Assembly: GCA_002412495.1 (NCBI GenBank)
Contig: DHVE01000119.1
Coordinates: 12,524 to 46,027, forward strand
Length of the DNA: 33,504 nucleotides
Reading direction: 5' to 3'
Source: Betaproteobacteria bacterium UBA5216
GTDB lineage: Bacteria; Pseudomonadota; Gammaproteobacteria; Burkholderiales; SG8-41
The notes under the pieces were generated by a model, which did no database searches, had not been told where the DNA came from, and saw only the letters and a program-made list of their open reading frames with translations. How positions within the stretch are numbered: the stretch's first letter is position 1; the number at the start of each line of letters is the position of its first letter. Made by a program: the position numbers and the translations under genes. Shown here piece after piece: positions 1 through 7,367 of this stretch.

Positions 1-11
1 CCTCTCCCCCG

Positions 12-37
12 CCCCTCTCCCGCGCGCGGGAGAGGGG
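12..37. repeat. GC-rich perfect palindrome (REP-like)
   Basis: This is a 26-bp perfect palindrome made of two 13-base arms (CCCCTCTCCCGCG and its complement). Closely related palindromes occur at 25332-25355 inside hsdM and 29167-29192 inside hsdR, so it belongs to a dispersed family. Here it lies just before the FAD-dependent dehydrogenase. Confidence 0.75.
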
Positions 38-66
38 AATCTCCTGCCACCTGTTTCCTCCTCTTA

Positions 67-1593
67 ATGCCGCCCGCTTCGCGAGTAGAGGCAGACGTCA
101 TCGTCGTCGGGGGTGGCGGTGCAGCCTTGGCAGCCGCCAGCGCCGCCCGCACTGCGGGTGCCGAAGTCATCCTGCTAGAAAAAAATCCGCAACTCGGCGG
201 GTCAACCGCATGGTCGGTCGGCTCGGTTACCGCCACGCAAACGCCACACCAGCGCCGCGCGAGCATCGTCGATAACCCGCAAGATCACCTCGAAGATCTG
301 AAGCTTTTTTCCGCGGCGCTCAAACTCGAACACCGCGACAACTTCGAACTGGGCCGCGTACTGTGCGATCACTCGCCAGCCATGTTCGACTGGCTGTTGT
401 CCACGGGACTCGAATTTGTCGGCCCCTTCCCCGAGCCGCCGCACCGCCGGCCGCGCATGCACAACGTGCTGCCGAATTCGCGTGCGTTTCCATATTTATT
501 GGGCCGCCACTGCACGAAACAGGGCGTGGACATTCACCTGAACACCGCAGCCCAAAAACTCATCATCGACAATGGACGTGCATGCGGCGTGGTCGCGCGC
601 GCGGCGGATGGCACGAGCCGCGAATACATCGCGCGCAAGGGCGTGGTGCTCGCCGCCGGCGATTACAGCGGCGGACGCGAACTGAAGTCGCGCTTTTCGT
701 CGGAACTCATCGCCAATGTCGATGCGGTCAACGTCACCAACACCGGCGACGGCATCCGCATGGGCATGGATTGCGGCGGTACGGTGATCAATGGCGATTA
801 CATACGCGGCCCGATCCTGCGTTTTGTGCCCCCCGCGCACACCACGCTGGAACAACGCCTGCCGCCGCTGCCGGCCATCACCAAGCTTCTCCACTGGGGC
901 TTTGATCATTTACCCAAGCGCATACTCCGCCCGGTGCTGATGAACTACCTCACTACCGCGCTGGCACCCGAGAAAAGCCTGTATGAAGACGGCGCGATTC
1001 TGGTGGATAGGGATGGTCTGCGGTTCGGTGACGAACGCGATCAGCCTGCGCGCAGCGCGGCAGTGCGGCCCGATGGTTTGGCATGGATGATTTTCGACAG
1101 CGCCGTGGCCGATCAGTACCAGCAATGGCCGCACTTCATATCCACCGCGCCCTCCGTTGGCTATGCATATCTGGAAGACTACCGCCGCACGCGCAAGGAC
1201 ATTTTTCATTTTGCGCAAACGCCGGGCGAACTCGCCAACAGCATGAAACTGCCGCGTGCGGTCTTTGAGAAAACGCTGACGGAGTACAACGCCAATTTGC
1301 AAACGTCTGATGCGCCACCGAGAAGGGATCGCCCCACCATCACAAAACCTCCGTTCTATGCACTCGGCCCGGCCAAGGCCTACATCATCTTCACCAACGG
1401 CGGATTGAAGGTCACGCACGATCTTGAAGTAATCGGCAAGAATGAACAAATTATTCCCGGCCTCTATGCCGCCGGCGCCAACGGGCAAAGCGGCATGCTG
1501 CTGGAAGGACACGGGCACCATTTGGGATGGGCGTTTGTGTCGGGACTTATAGCAGGGCGTAAGGCCGCTTCCGTGGCCGAACCAGTTAAATAG
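67..1593 (+). CDS. FAD-dependent oxidoreductase, fumarate reductase/3-ketosteroid dehydrogenase-like flavoprotein
   Basis: The 508-residue product is a soluble flavoprotein of the fumarate reductase/succinate dehydrogenase flavoprotein family, likely oxidising or reducing a C-C bond in a carboxylate or ketone. It opens with the Rossmann dinucleotide-binding motif (VIVVGGGG, residues 11-18), the acidic ribose-binding end (LLEKN, 36-40) and the flavin-loop sequence GGSTAWS (44-50). The C-terminus carries the second FAD motif (PGLYAAGANG) and GHGHHLGWAFVSG. No Tat or Sec signal is seen, so it is probably cytoplasmic. The ATG at 67 has no clear Shine-Dalgarno. The frame stays open leftward to the window edge but has no start codon there, so 67 is the best start visible. 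The substrate cannot be told from sequence. Confidence 0.88.
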   Translation: MPPASRVEADVIVVGGGGAALAAASAARTAGAEVILLEKNPQLGGSTAWSVGSVTATQTPHQRRASIVDNPQDHLEDLKLFSAALKLEHRDNFELGRVLCDHSPAMFDWLLSTGLEFVGPFPEPPHRRPRMHNVLPNSRAFPYLLGRHCTKQGVDIHLNTAAQKLIIDNGRACGVVARAADGTSREYIARKGVVLAAGDYSGGRELKSRFSSELIANVDAVNVTNTGDGIRMGMDCGGTVINGDYIRGPILRFVPPAHTTLEQRLPPLPAITKLLHWGFDHLPKRILRPVLMNYLTTALAPEKSLYEDGAILVDRDGLRFGDERDQPARSAAVRPDGLAWMIFDSAVADQYQQWPHFISTAPSVGYAYLEDYRRTRKDIFHFAQTPGELANSMKLPRAVFEKTLTEYNANLQTSDAPPRRDRPTITKPPFYALGPAKAYIIFTNGGLKVTHDLEVIGKNEQIIPGLYAAGANGQSGMLLEGHGHHLGWAFVSGLIAGRKAASVAEPVK

Positions 1594-1608
1594 AATGCGC
1601 AGGGTGCG

Positions 1609-1803
1609 CTACCATTCGGGCTCGCAAAGCAGCCTGTGATTTAAGGGGTCATGCAGTTCTTTGTGAGGGCAACTCTCGCTGGGACGAGACCGGTAGTATC
1701 CCAGTATTTCCGTGATTTTCGGCACGGTGATATACCCGCCGATACCCAAAGCGATAAGGCTGAGGGATTGACCAGTCTGCCAAAGTAGGGTCAAGCCATC
1801 CAT
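1609..1803 (-). CDS. possible small membrane protein (64 aa)
   Basis: This small reading frame of 64 codons starts at an ATG preceded by a good Shine-Dalgarno (AGAGGAG, 7 bases upstream). An in-frame ATG at 1950 would give 113 residues but has no such site. Residues about 12-32 are hydrophobic and glycine-rich (SLSLIALGIGGYITV) and could form one membrane helix. The tail is polar, with two cysteines. It lies on the same strand as, and 263 bases beyond the end of, the Bug gene at 2067. I do not recognise the family. The gap 1804-2066 holds nothing else I can identify. Confidence 0.35.
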   Translation of the reverse strand: MDGLTLLWQTGQSLSLIALGIGGYITVPKITEILGYYRSRPSESCPHKELHDPLNHRLLCEPEW

Positions 1804-2066
1804 GTGCCCACTCCTCTGCACGGCATGATTCGATAACACCCAATTGTTACGGAAAAAAACGCTTTTAGACTCCTCACATTGCGTGGCATCAGAATAGGCA
1901 GCGGGAGAACTAAAGTAAATTCCTATTTGCCATAAAAGGGGACTACCCATTTACCGGGGTGGTCTTGATGTCGCACTTACGAAAAAACGAATTCACGGAT
2001 AGGCGCGCAATGCGCCAAACCTTTCGACGGGCGCGGGACAAGATGATCCCCCCCGCGGCGGCACTG

Positions 2067-3026
2067 TCACTCCGGCCGAATCCCCGCTTCGCGTATCACC
2101 CGCGCCCAAAGCCGCGACTCTTCGAGGATGATCTCCGCGAGCTTCTCCGGCGTGGTGCCGGTGATTTCATAACCGATGTTGTGAAACAGGCGTGTCACTT
2201 CGGGAGTGGCCAGCGCCTTGATAATTTCGCCGTGCATGCGCATCACGATCCCGCGCGGCGTGCCGGCGGGCGCCACGATGCTTTGCCACGCCGTGACGTT
2301 AAAGCCGGGGAAGCCCGATTCATGCAGTGTCGGCAGTTCCGGCGCGAGACTGGAGCGTGCCAGACCGGTGACCGCCAGCGCGCGCAATTTAGCGGCGCGC
2401 ACCAATGGCATCGACGCGGTGACGCTGCCGAACACCAGTTGTGCTTCGCCGGCCAGCACTGCGGCGACCGCCGGGCCGCCCCCCTTGTATGCGACATGCA
2501 CGATGTTCACCGCGGCACGGTTTCTGAACAGTTCTCCGCTCAGATGCAGCGGGCTGGCGATACCCGCCGACGCGTAATTTAACGTGCCGGGTTTCGCCTT
2601 GGCCAGCGCCACCAGTTCGGTTACCGACTTGGCGGCCACCGACGGATGCACCGTCAGCAGATATTGCGAAACGGCCATGTGGGTTACCGGCGCAAAATCC
2701 TTCACCGGATCGAATTGCGCCTTGGGATAGAGGCTTTTGTTCACCGTCATCAGCGTCGAAAAGCCCATCAGTACCGTGTGTCCGTCGGGCGCGCTGCGCG
2801 CCGCGAGTTCGGCCGCGATATTGCCCGCCGCGCCGCCGCGATTGTCGATCACCCATTGCTGGCCGGTGGCCTCACTCAGACGAGGCGAGAGCATGCGCGC
2901 CACCGCGTCGGTGCCGCCGCCCGGCGGAAACGGCAGCAGCATGCGGATCGGTTTTGTGGGCCACGACTGGGCGGACACCGCGCCCGCGCTGATCAGCAGC
3001 GCGGCTGCCGCAAAACGCAACCGCAT
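2067..3026 (-). CDS. Bug/TctC-family tripartite tricarboxylate transporter substrate-binding protein
   Basis: This is a periplasmic solute-binding protein of the Bug (TctC) family, which captures carboxylates or related small molecules. Its 319 residues are the normal family length. Residues 1-19 form a Sec signal peptide ending VSA before QSWP. The family ligand loop PFPPGGGTD lies at 32-40, DNRGG at 61-65, PDGHT in the first domain and the hinge motif VAYKGGGPAV in the second. It is the third gene of a minus-strand unit after a maleate-isomerase-like gene (3319-4065) and a small membrane protein whose stop lies one base before this ATG, so the two are probably translationally coupled. No TctA/TctB membrane subunits are nearby, so it is an orphan Bug protein. 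Confidence 0.93.
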   Translation of the reverse strand: MRLRFAAAALLISAGAVSAQSWPTKPIRMLLPFPPGGGTDAVARMLSPRLSEATGQQWVIDNRGGAAGNIAAELAARSAPDGHTVLMGFSTLMTVNKSLYPKAQFDPVKDFAPVTHMAVSQYLLTVHPSVAAKSVTELVALAKAKPGTLNYASAGIASPLHLSGELFRNRAAVNIVHVAYKGGGPAVAAVLAGEAQLVFGSVTASMPLVRAAKLRALAVTGLARSSLAPELPTLHESGFPGFNVTAWQSIVAPAGTPRGIVMRMHGEIIKALATPEVTRLFHNIGYEITGTTPEKLAEIILEESRLWARVIREAGIRPE

Positions 3027-3027
3027 G

Positions 3028-3276
3028 TTACTTGGGCAACAGCATATCGACGATAACGCGCACCAGCTCCACGAAGCTGCGCATCAGCAAAAACAAGAAT
3101 GCCGATCCCACCGCACCCGCAACGATGCTCCACGGCGTAATGCTGAACAATGCCACGCAGGCGATACTGGCAAGCAACGGCAACACACCGCACGCGATGG
3201 CGATCCAGTCGCCATTTTTTACGATGAACTGGAGCATCCAGTAGGGAGATGGCGGAGTTTCGTAGGTGTCGTTCAT
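3028..3276 (-). CDS. small two-helix membrane protein, Bug-associated
   Basis: The 82-residue protein has a polar N-terminus (about residues 1-20) and two hydrophobic stretches, about 24-46 and 50-76, so it is expected in the inner membrane. Its stop codon is separated by a single base from the ATG of the downstream Bug gene, and it follows a maleate-isomerase-like gene by 42 bases. The arrangement suggests one transcript. It is too short for TctB, which usually has four helices and about 150 residues, so a role as a transport partner is only inference. The family is not recognised. Confidence 0.7.
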   Translation of the reverse strand: MNDTYETPPSPYWMLQFIVKNGDWIAIACGVLPLLASIACVALFSITPWSIVAGAVGSAFLFLLMRSFVELVRVIVDMLLPK

Positions 3277-3318
3277 GATAGCCCAATTTCCATATAAGTT
3301 ATTGTTTTTATTAACTTT

Positions 3319-4065
3319 TCAATGTTCCGTTAATAGCACGCCAAACCCTTCGATACGATCCTGCACGCCCGCCGTCCGCAGCAACTTCCATAACGTCGCC
3401 TGTGTCGAGGTAATCACCGGCTTGCCGCTTTCTGCTTCAATACGTGCCACCACATCTTGCGAATTCATGTTCAGACAGGTAATCAGCGACGCATCCGCGT
3501 CGGCATGCCACGATTTTTTCCACAGCGCATGAATGTCATCGGGCGTCGGATCCGCGAGTTTGAATGCATCGGCGATGCCCAAATGCGCCGAGCCGAGTAT
3601 CTCAAATCCCGCCGCTGAAAAAAACACATGCTCGGCATCATCAATCGCCTGGGTATAGGGCGAACACACGGCGAGGCGTTTCGCCCCCACCGCGTTAAGC
3701 GCCTCGATGATGGCACGGGTGGCGGTGAAGGCCGGCACACCCGCCGCGTGGTTCAGTTCGTGATTCAGGCGTCCGTCGTATTCCAGCCCCTGCACAATGC
3801 TTGAAGCCGTGCAGCAATACGCCACGCTCGCGGGCTTGCAACTCATGATCTGCTTGACCGCGCGCATGCCCTCATCCTGATCCATGCGCACCAATGACTC
3901 GGGCGTGAGATTGTTGTCGAGAAACATGCGCGCCGCGTGTACCGTCACGCCGGGCGGGCACACATGGCTAAACCACGGCTCGACCACCGTGTTGACGCTG
4001 GGCACGATGACACCGATGCGGGCGCGGGTGGCCATTGGCGGCAGGGTGGGATTGGCAATCATCAT
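3319..4065 (-). CDS. maleate cis-trans isomerase / Asp-Glu racemase superfamily protein
   Basis: The 248-residue cytoplasmic enzyme belongs to the aspartate/glutamate racemase fold, closest to maleate cis-trans isomerase and arylmalonate decarboxylase. Support comes from the N-terminal VPSVNTVVEPW motif (21-31) and two separated cysteines in the expected catalytic places: C84/C85 in VAYCCTASS and C197 in SLITCLNMNS. Maleate isomerases use two such cysteines on opposite sides of the substrate, whereas arylmalonate decarboxylase has one, so isomerase or racemase activity is favoured. It appears to be the first gene of a unit with a small membrane protein and a Bug binding protein, suggesting uptake plus isomerisation of a small dicarboxylate. 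The start has two adjacent ATGs and no strong ribosome-binding site. A third possible start is 10 codons inside. Confidence 0.85.
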   Translation of the reverse strand: MMIANPTLPPMATRARIGVIVPSVNTVVEPWFSHVCPPGVTVHAARMFLDNNLTPESLVRMDQDEGMRAVKQIMSCKPASVAYCCTASSIVQGLEYDGRLNHELNHAAGVPAFTATRAIIEALNAVGAKRLAVCSPYTQAIDDAEHVFFSAAGFEILGSAHLGIADAFKLADPTPDDIHALWKKSWHADADASLITCLNMNSQDVVARIEAESGKPVITSTQATLWKLLRTAGVQDRIEGFGVLLTEH

Positions 4066-4132
4066 TGGATAACTTTATCATGAACCTGTTTTCAACTGTG
4101 CATCGTCTCTGACACGAAAACTTGTCCGGTAA

Positions 4133-4705
4133 ATGCCTTTCACCGATGTCAATCTTCATTATGACCTTACCCGTCGGCAGCGGCTGACAGTGCATCTGCG
4201 CGGCTGGATGCCCAACATTCTGCCGTATTTGTTCGTGGTTGCCATCATGATGGGATTGATCGCCATGGCGGCCATGCGCTCACCGTGGTATTGGCTGCTC
4301 GCGATTTTTCCTTTGTGGGTGATGCGTGGTTTTATCGCCGGCTTCGCGAACATTATTTTTGTGCCGCTGGAACACATGGATATACGCATTACCGAACATA
4401 CACTGGGCTTCGTGGTTGGCAAACAACGCTGGTGGACACACCTCGACAGCATAGTACGCATAGAACGTTTCCACGACGACCTATGGACATTTTGCTGTTA
4501 TCACGGCAAATGCATCTGCGTTCCGGTGACGATGATCAGCGATGAAACGCTCGCACATATACGAAAAAAAATGGCGTGGGCCAACACGCCTGAAGGCATA
4601 CAAGCGTCCGTGCAGCGCGGACACCAAGTGGTCAATGCGCTGCTCGGACGCAACCCTTCGGCGGAAGCATCTATCCCGGATAAATCAGGTAAACCCCATG
4701 ACTGA
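4133..4705 (+). CDS. membrane protein with two N-terminal helices, unknown function
   Basis: The 190-residue protein has a basic N-terminus, two membrane helices at about residues 28-48 and 52-77, then a soluble domain rich in beta-type sequence (about 80-150) containing aromatic and cysteine residues (WTFCCYHGKCICVPV). The layout resembles small YcxB-like or bacterial PH-like membrane proteins, but this is a topology resemblance only. It overlaps the following gene by 8 bases (ATGACTGA), implying translational coupling. It is divergent from the maleate-isomerase-like gene, with a 67-base shared upstream region. Function unknown. Confidence 0.72.
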   Translation: MPFTDVNLHYDLTRRQRLTVHLRGWMPNILPYLFVVAIMMGLIAMAAMRSPWYWLLAIFPLWVMRGFIAGFANIIFVPLEHMDIRITEHTLGFVVGKQRWWTHLDSIVRIERFHDDLWTFCCYHGKCICVPVTMISDETLAHIRKKMAWANTPEGIQASVQRGHQVVNALLGRNPSAEASIPDKSGKPHD

Positions 4706-4964
4706 CATTACCAGCCCGAAACTGCTCTGGGTCAAAGGCATATTATTTCTCGTAATGGGCTTGATCGCCTCGGCCATACTCATCATGGAGTCTCCGAGCC
4801 TGAAAGTAGCGGCGCTGCTGGGCATTGCCGCCTGGGCATTCTGCCGCGCGTACTACTTTGCGTTTTATGTGATCGAGCACTACATCGATCCGTCGTTCCG
4901 TTTTGCGGGACTGACTTCCGTGCTGCGGCACGTGCTCAATAAACGCAGCAGGGAGAGCAACTAG
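4698..4964 (+). CDS. small two-helix membrane protein, coupled to upstream gene
   Basis: The 88-residue protein starts at an ATG inside the last codons of the upstream membrane gene. The frame is open further upstream, but that part is only the other frame of the upstream gene. Two hydrophobic segments are at about residues 11-30 and 35-58, followed by a short polar, arginine-rich tail. The overlapping start predicts coupled translation and a shared complex or process with the upstream protein. The family is not recognised. Confidence 0.65.
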   Translation: MTDITSPKLLWVKGILFLVMGLIASAILIMESPSLKVAALLGIAAWAFCRAYYFAFYVIEHYIDPSFRFAGLTSVLRHVLNKRSRESN

Positions 4965-5016
4965 AATTCGCACGGGGCATAATGTAGGCACCCCGTACAC
5001 TGCGGTAATCCCAGAA

Positions 5017-5034
5017 GGCGGGATGGCTCCCGCC
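5017..5034. repeat. small hairpin repeat abutting a stop codon
   Basis: A 7-bp stem (GGCGGGA / TCCCGCC) with loop TGGC lies directly against the stop codon of the MmgE/PrpD gene. The same stem with loop CGGC occurs at 10295-10312, just past the stop of the CoA-transferase gene. It could be a 3' hairpin that ends or stabilises the transcript, but no clean T-run follows on the minus strand, so a classical intrinsic terminator is uncertain. Confidence 0.5.
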
Positions 5035-6393
5035 CTACTTCATTATCAATAGATCCAGCACGCCAGTTAAATCCGCCGCCTGATCGATGTTCCACAGAGC
5101 CTTTAACAACGCATCGCGCTGTGCGTTGCTCATCAGTCCCTCGGACAAAATGCCGAACTTGGCTTCCACGTCGGCGTCGGTCATCGGGTTTTTGGCGTGG
5201 CCTTTGGAATATTGCGCCGATTCAACCAGGCGCTTTCCATCACGCGTGATGATTTCGATTTCAGTTATCAGCTTGTGGGGAAACTGGCGCGTGAAATCCT
5301 TGTTCTCAACAATCTTGATGCGATTCATCAACTGGCGCAGCGCGGGATCGTTGATGCGTTGCTCGCTGAAACTGTCCACCGTGATGCGCCCGTCGGTGAA
5401 GCCCAGTGCCAGCAAATACGGCAAACTGTGATCGGCGGTTTCGCGCGTCTTGGGCGCCCACTTTGCAGGTTCGCTGCCAATTTCACTCCACGCGGTGAAG
5501 TAGGTTTGCACATTCACCGAATCGATGTCGGCCACCGCGACCTTCTTGCGCAACTCCAGCGCGATCCACAGCGGCGCCTGCGAGTGATATTCCGACGGAA
5601 AAAATTTCAGGTTGGTGCGCTCGATGCCAAACTGAACAGTGCCCCCGCCCATCGCGCCTAGCTGAAATTTGCCGGTGACCTTATCCCACACACCGTCCTT
5701 GCCCTCGAACGCCGCCGTCGGCCCGGTCATGCCCGCCTGCGCGAGCAACGCCGCATTCACCCCCGACCGCACGGCCGCAGCAGTGGCCACACCCTTCCAC
5801 ATCGCCAGTTCGCCGCTGCGCGTTTGGCGCGTGGCGATGTTCGCGGTAATCGCAATGGCAAGCGCATCGCCGGTTTGCGCGGTGGTGAGCTTCAATAATT
5901 TCGACACGCCCGCCGCCGTGCCCAGCACCGCGAACACACCCTGATCCCAACCCAGATCACGCAGCGGGATCTGATCAGCCATCGCGGCATACACTTCATA
6001 GGCAATCGCAATGGCAAGCAGGGTGTCTTTGCCGCTGCATCGCTGCGCCTCGGCCACCGCGAGTATCGCCGCCGTCATGTCACTCGGATGCCCCGAGCCT
6101 TTGGAAATATAAGTGTCGTTAAAATCAAGGTATCGCACCATCACCGCGTTGGCGAATGCCGCCATTTCCATCGACGTGGGCTTGCCCGTGCCGAAAAGGC
6201 GCGCAGGAGGCGTGCCACTGATGCTGGCGGCTACGTTACGCGCGATCCGCGCCGGCTCACTGGTGTAGCCGCCGATGGCGCAGGCGATGGCATCGACCAG
6301 ACGCCTCTTGGTTTCCTGTATCGCACTGGCGGATAACTGATCGTAGGTGAGACCGGTGACGTAGTTCGCCAGGGTTTGTGTGGTTTTGTCCAT
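5035..6393 (-). CDS. MmgE/PrpD family protein (2-methylcitrate dehydratase-like)
   Basis: The 452-residue protein has the length and landmarks of the MmgE/PrpD family, whose studied members dehydrate 2-methylcitrate or decarboxylate cis-aconitate. Visible family features are the N-terminal all-helical part with AIACAIGGYTSEPARI and RYLDFNDTYISKGSGHPSD (about 90-105), and the C-terminal part with KFFPSEYHSQAP. No other methylcitrate-cycle gene (prpB, prpC, acnD) is adjacent, so the substrate is open. Many orphan members in Bug-rich genomes are of unknown specificity. The IS element ends 22 bases upstream of this ATG, so its original promoter has probably been displaced. A hairpin repeat touches its stop codon. 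Confidence 0.88.
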   Translation of the reverse strand: MDKTTQTLANYVTGLTYDQLSASAIQETKRRLVDAIACAIGGYTSEPARIARNVAASISGTPPARLFGTGKPTSMEMAAFANAVMVRYLDFNDTYISKGSGHPSDMTAAILAVAEAQRCSGKDTLLAIAIAYEVYAAMADQIPLRDLGWDQGVFAVLGTAAGVSKLLKLTTAQTGDALAIAITANIATRQTRSGELAMWKGVATAAAVRSGVNAALLAQAGMTGPTAAFEGKDGVWDKVTGKFQLGAMGGGTVQFGIERTNLKFFPSEYHSQAPLWIALELRKKVAVADIDSVNVQTYFTAWSEIGSEPAKWAPKTRETADHSLPYLLALGFTDGRITVDSFSEQRINDPALRQLMNRIKIVENKDFTRQFPHKLITEIEIITRDGKRLVESAQYSKGHAKNPMTDADVEAKFGILSEGLMSNAQRDALLKALWNIDQAADLTGVLDLLIMK

Positions 6394-6415
6394 GATGATT
6401 ATTGGCTCATTTGAC

Positions 6416-6431
6416 TAGGGCGTGTTAACAC
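6416..6431. repeat. left terminal inverted repeat of the IS
   Basis: Sixteen bases, TAGGGCGTGTTAACAC, match the complement of 7227-7242 without mismatch. The adjoining base breaks the match, setting the inner limit of the repeat. Confidence 0.88.
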
Positions 6432-6469
6432 TAATTGACGGTCTGCAATAATTTGGGCAAAATGGATAC

Positions 6470-6877
6470 ATGCAGATCACACAAGCCCAATACGAACAAA
6501 TTGCCGACTGCCTGCCCACACAGCGTGGCAACGTCAGCCTCAGCAATCTCGATGTGTTAAACGCCATCTTGTATGTAGCCGAACAGGGTTGCAAATGGCG
6601 AGGACTTCCCAAGCGTTTTGGCAATTGGCACACGATCTACACTCGAATGAATCGCTGGAGCAAGAGCGGCGTGCTCGACCGTTTGTTCCAGAGGATGCAG
6701 CAATCGCAGATTGTGCGCATCAAAATCGAAGCAGTATCGCTGGACAGTACCATGGTGAAGGTTCATCCCGATGGTACTGGAGCGCTAAAAAAAACGGCCC
6801 ACAAGCCATCGGCAAGTCCCGCGGAGGTTGGACAACCAAGATTCATATGGTTGCCGCGGATGCTCGAACGGCCATAA
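6470..6877 (+). CDS. IS5-family transposase, OrfA (N-terminal part)
   Basis: OrfA gives the N-terminal half of the IS transposase, with the DUF4096-type region (residues about 5-70, including GCKWRGLPKRFGNW) and the first catalytic aspartate D92 in SLDSTMVK. In its own frame it ends soon after the slip site. A ribosome slipping back one base on A8 (6787-6794) in the codons CTA AAA AAA ACG continues into OrfB, giving a fused protein of about 254 residues with a complete DDE triad. The unslipped tail after residue 108 has no family likeness. Confidence 0.85.
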   Translation: MQITQAQYEQIADCLPTQRGNVSLSNLDVLNAILYVAEQGCKWRGLPKRFGNWHTIYTRMNRWSKSGVLDRLFQRMQQSQIVRIKIEAVSLDSTMVKVHPDGTGALKKTAHKPSASPAEVGQPRFIWLPRMLERP

Positions 6878-7233
6878 CGTTCGCGCTGTCGCCGGGGCAG
6901 GCACACGATGTGGCTGAAGGCCGTCAGTTGTTGAGCAAACTGGGGCAACCGAAGTGGCCGATTCACCTGTTGATGGATCGCGCTTACGAGGGGAACGAAA
7001 CTCGGCAGTTGGCGCTGGACTTGGGATTCATCCCGGTAGTGCCACCCAAGTCCAATCGGGTTGAGCCTTGGGAGTATGATCGTGAGATGTATAAGCGGCG
7101 CAACGAAGTTGAGCGGTTGTTTCGCCGGCTCAAGGGGTTTCGCCGTGTCTTCTCTCGATTCGAGAAGCTCGACGCGATGTTCATAGCGTTTATTCATTTC
7201 GCTTTGGTCATCGAAGCGCTTCGGTTGTGTTAA
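6589..7233 (+). CDS. IS5-family transposase, OrfB (C-terminal catalytic part)
   Basis: OrfB carries the rest of the RNase H-like transposase: the second aspartate in LLMDRAYEG and the glutamate in RRNEVERLFRRLKG, which fits the Y-(2)R-(3)E-(6)K signature of IS4/IS5-type transposases. The meaningful part begins at about 6793, directly after the slippery A-run. The upstream portion of this frame is the other frame of OrfA. It is expected to be made as an OrfA-OrfB fusion, with OrfA alone possibly acting as a regulator, as inferred from related elements. Confidence 0.85.
   Translation: MQMARTSQAFWQLAHDLHSNESLEQERRARPFVPEDAAIADCAHQNRSSIAGQYHGEGSSRWYWSAKKNGPQAIGKSRGGWTTKIHMVAADARTAITFALSPGQAHDVAEGRQLLSKLGQPKWPIHLLMDRAYEGNETRQLALDLGFIPVVPPKSNRVEPWEYDREMYKRRNEVERLFRRLKGFRRVFSRFEKLDAMFIAFIHFALVIEALRLC
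6785..6794 (+). promoter_or_regulatory. programmed -1 frameshift site (slippery A8)
   Basis: Eight consecutive A residues lie in the OrfA phase C-TAA-AAA-AAA, giving an A_AAA_AAA heptamer. A one-base backward slip joins the OrfA frame to the OrfB frame, and the joined sequence reads smoothly as transposase. Confidence 0.75.
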
Positions 7234-7242
7234 CACGCCCTA
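7227..7242. repeat. right terminal inverted repeat of the IS
   Basis: The complement is identical to the left end at 6416-6431. The OrfB stop codon TAA lies inside this repeat, leaving no spare sequence at the right end. Confidence 0.88.
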
Positions 7243-7269
7243 ATGTGTGTATGCATCAAACCCCAACCC

Positions 7270-7348
7270 GTCATTCCCGCGAAAGCGGGAATCCATAACA
7301 CAGCGGCACGTGAGACGCCTTAAGGATTTCCGCTTTCGCGGGAATGAC
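7270..7348. repeat. dRS3-like dispersed repeat, 79 bp, copy 1
   Basis: The left arm contains ATTCCC-GCGAAAGC-GGGAAT, which fits the ATTCCC-N8-GGGAAT form of the neisserial dRS3 repeat. The right arm is a near complement of the left, so the 79 bases can fold into one long hairpin with GTCATTCCCGCG at its base. The core CCATAACACAG is shared with the copy at 14957-15035, which is also 79 bp. Confidence 0.75.
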
Positions 7349-7367
7349 AAGCGTGGTTTTATCCACG

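Larger units (their letters stand above)
6416..7242 (+). mobile_element. IS5-family insertion sequence (IS427-like)
   Basis: The element of about 827 bp is bounded by perfect 16-base inverted ends, TAGGGCGTGTTAACAC on the left and its complement on the right. The outermost TA is probably the target duplication, since IS427-group elements duplicate TA. If so, the element proper is 6418-7240. It encodes a DDE transposase in two overlapping frames joined by a -1 slip at an A8 run, the usual plan of the IS427 group. Both ends and both frames look intact, so it may be active. It sits between the MmgE/PrpD start and a dRS3-like repeat. Confidence 0.88.

Noticed and set aside
6787..6794. A8 run as a damaging frameshift in the transposase
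   Set aside because: Phase and place fit the programmed -1 slip of IS427-type elements and both parts are intact, so an inactivated copy or read error is less likely.
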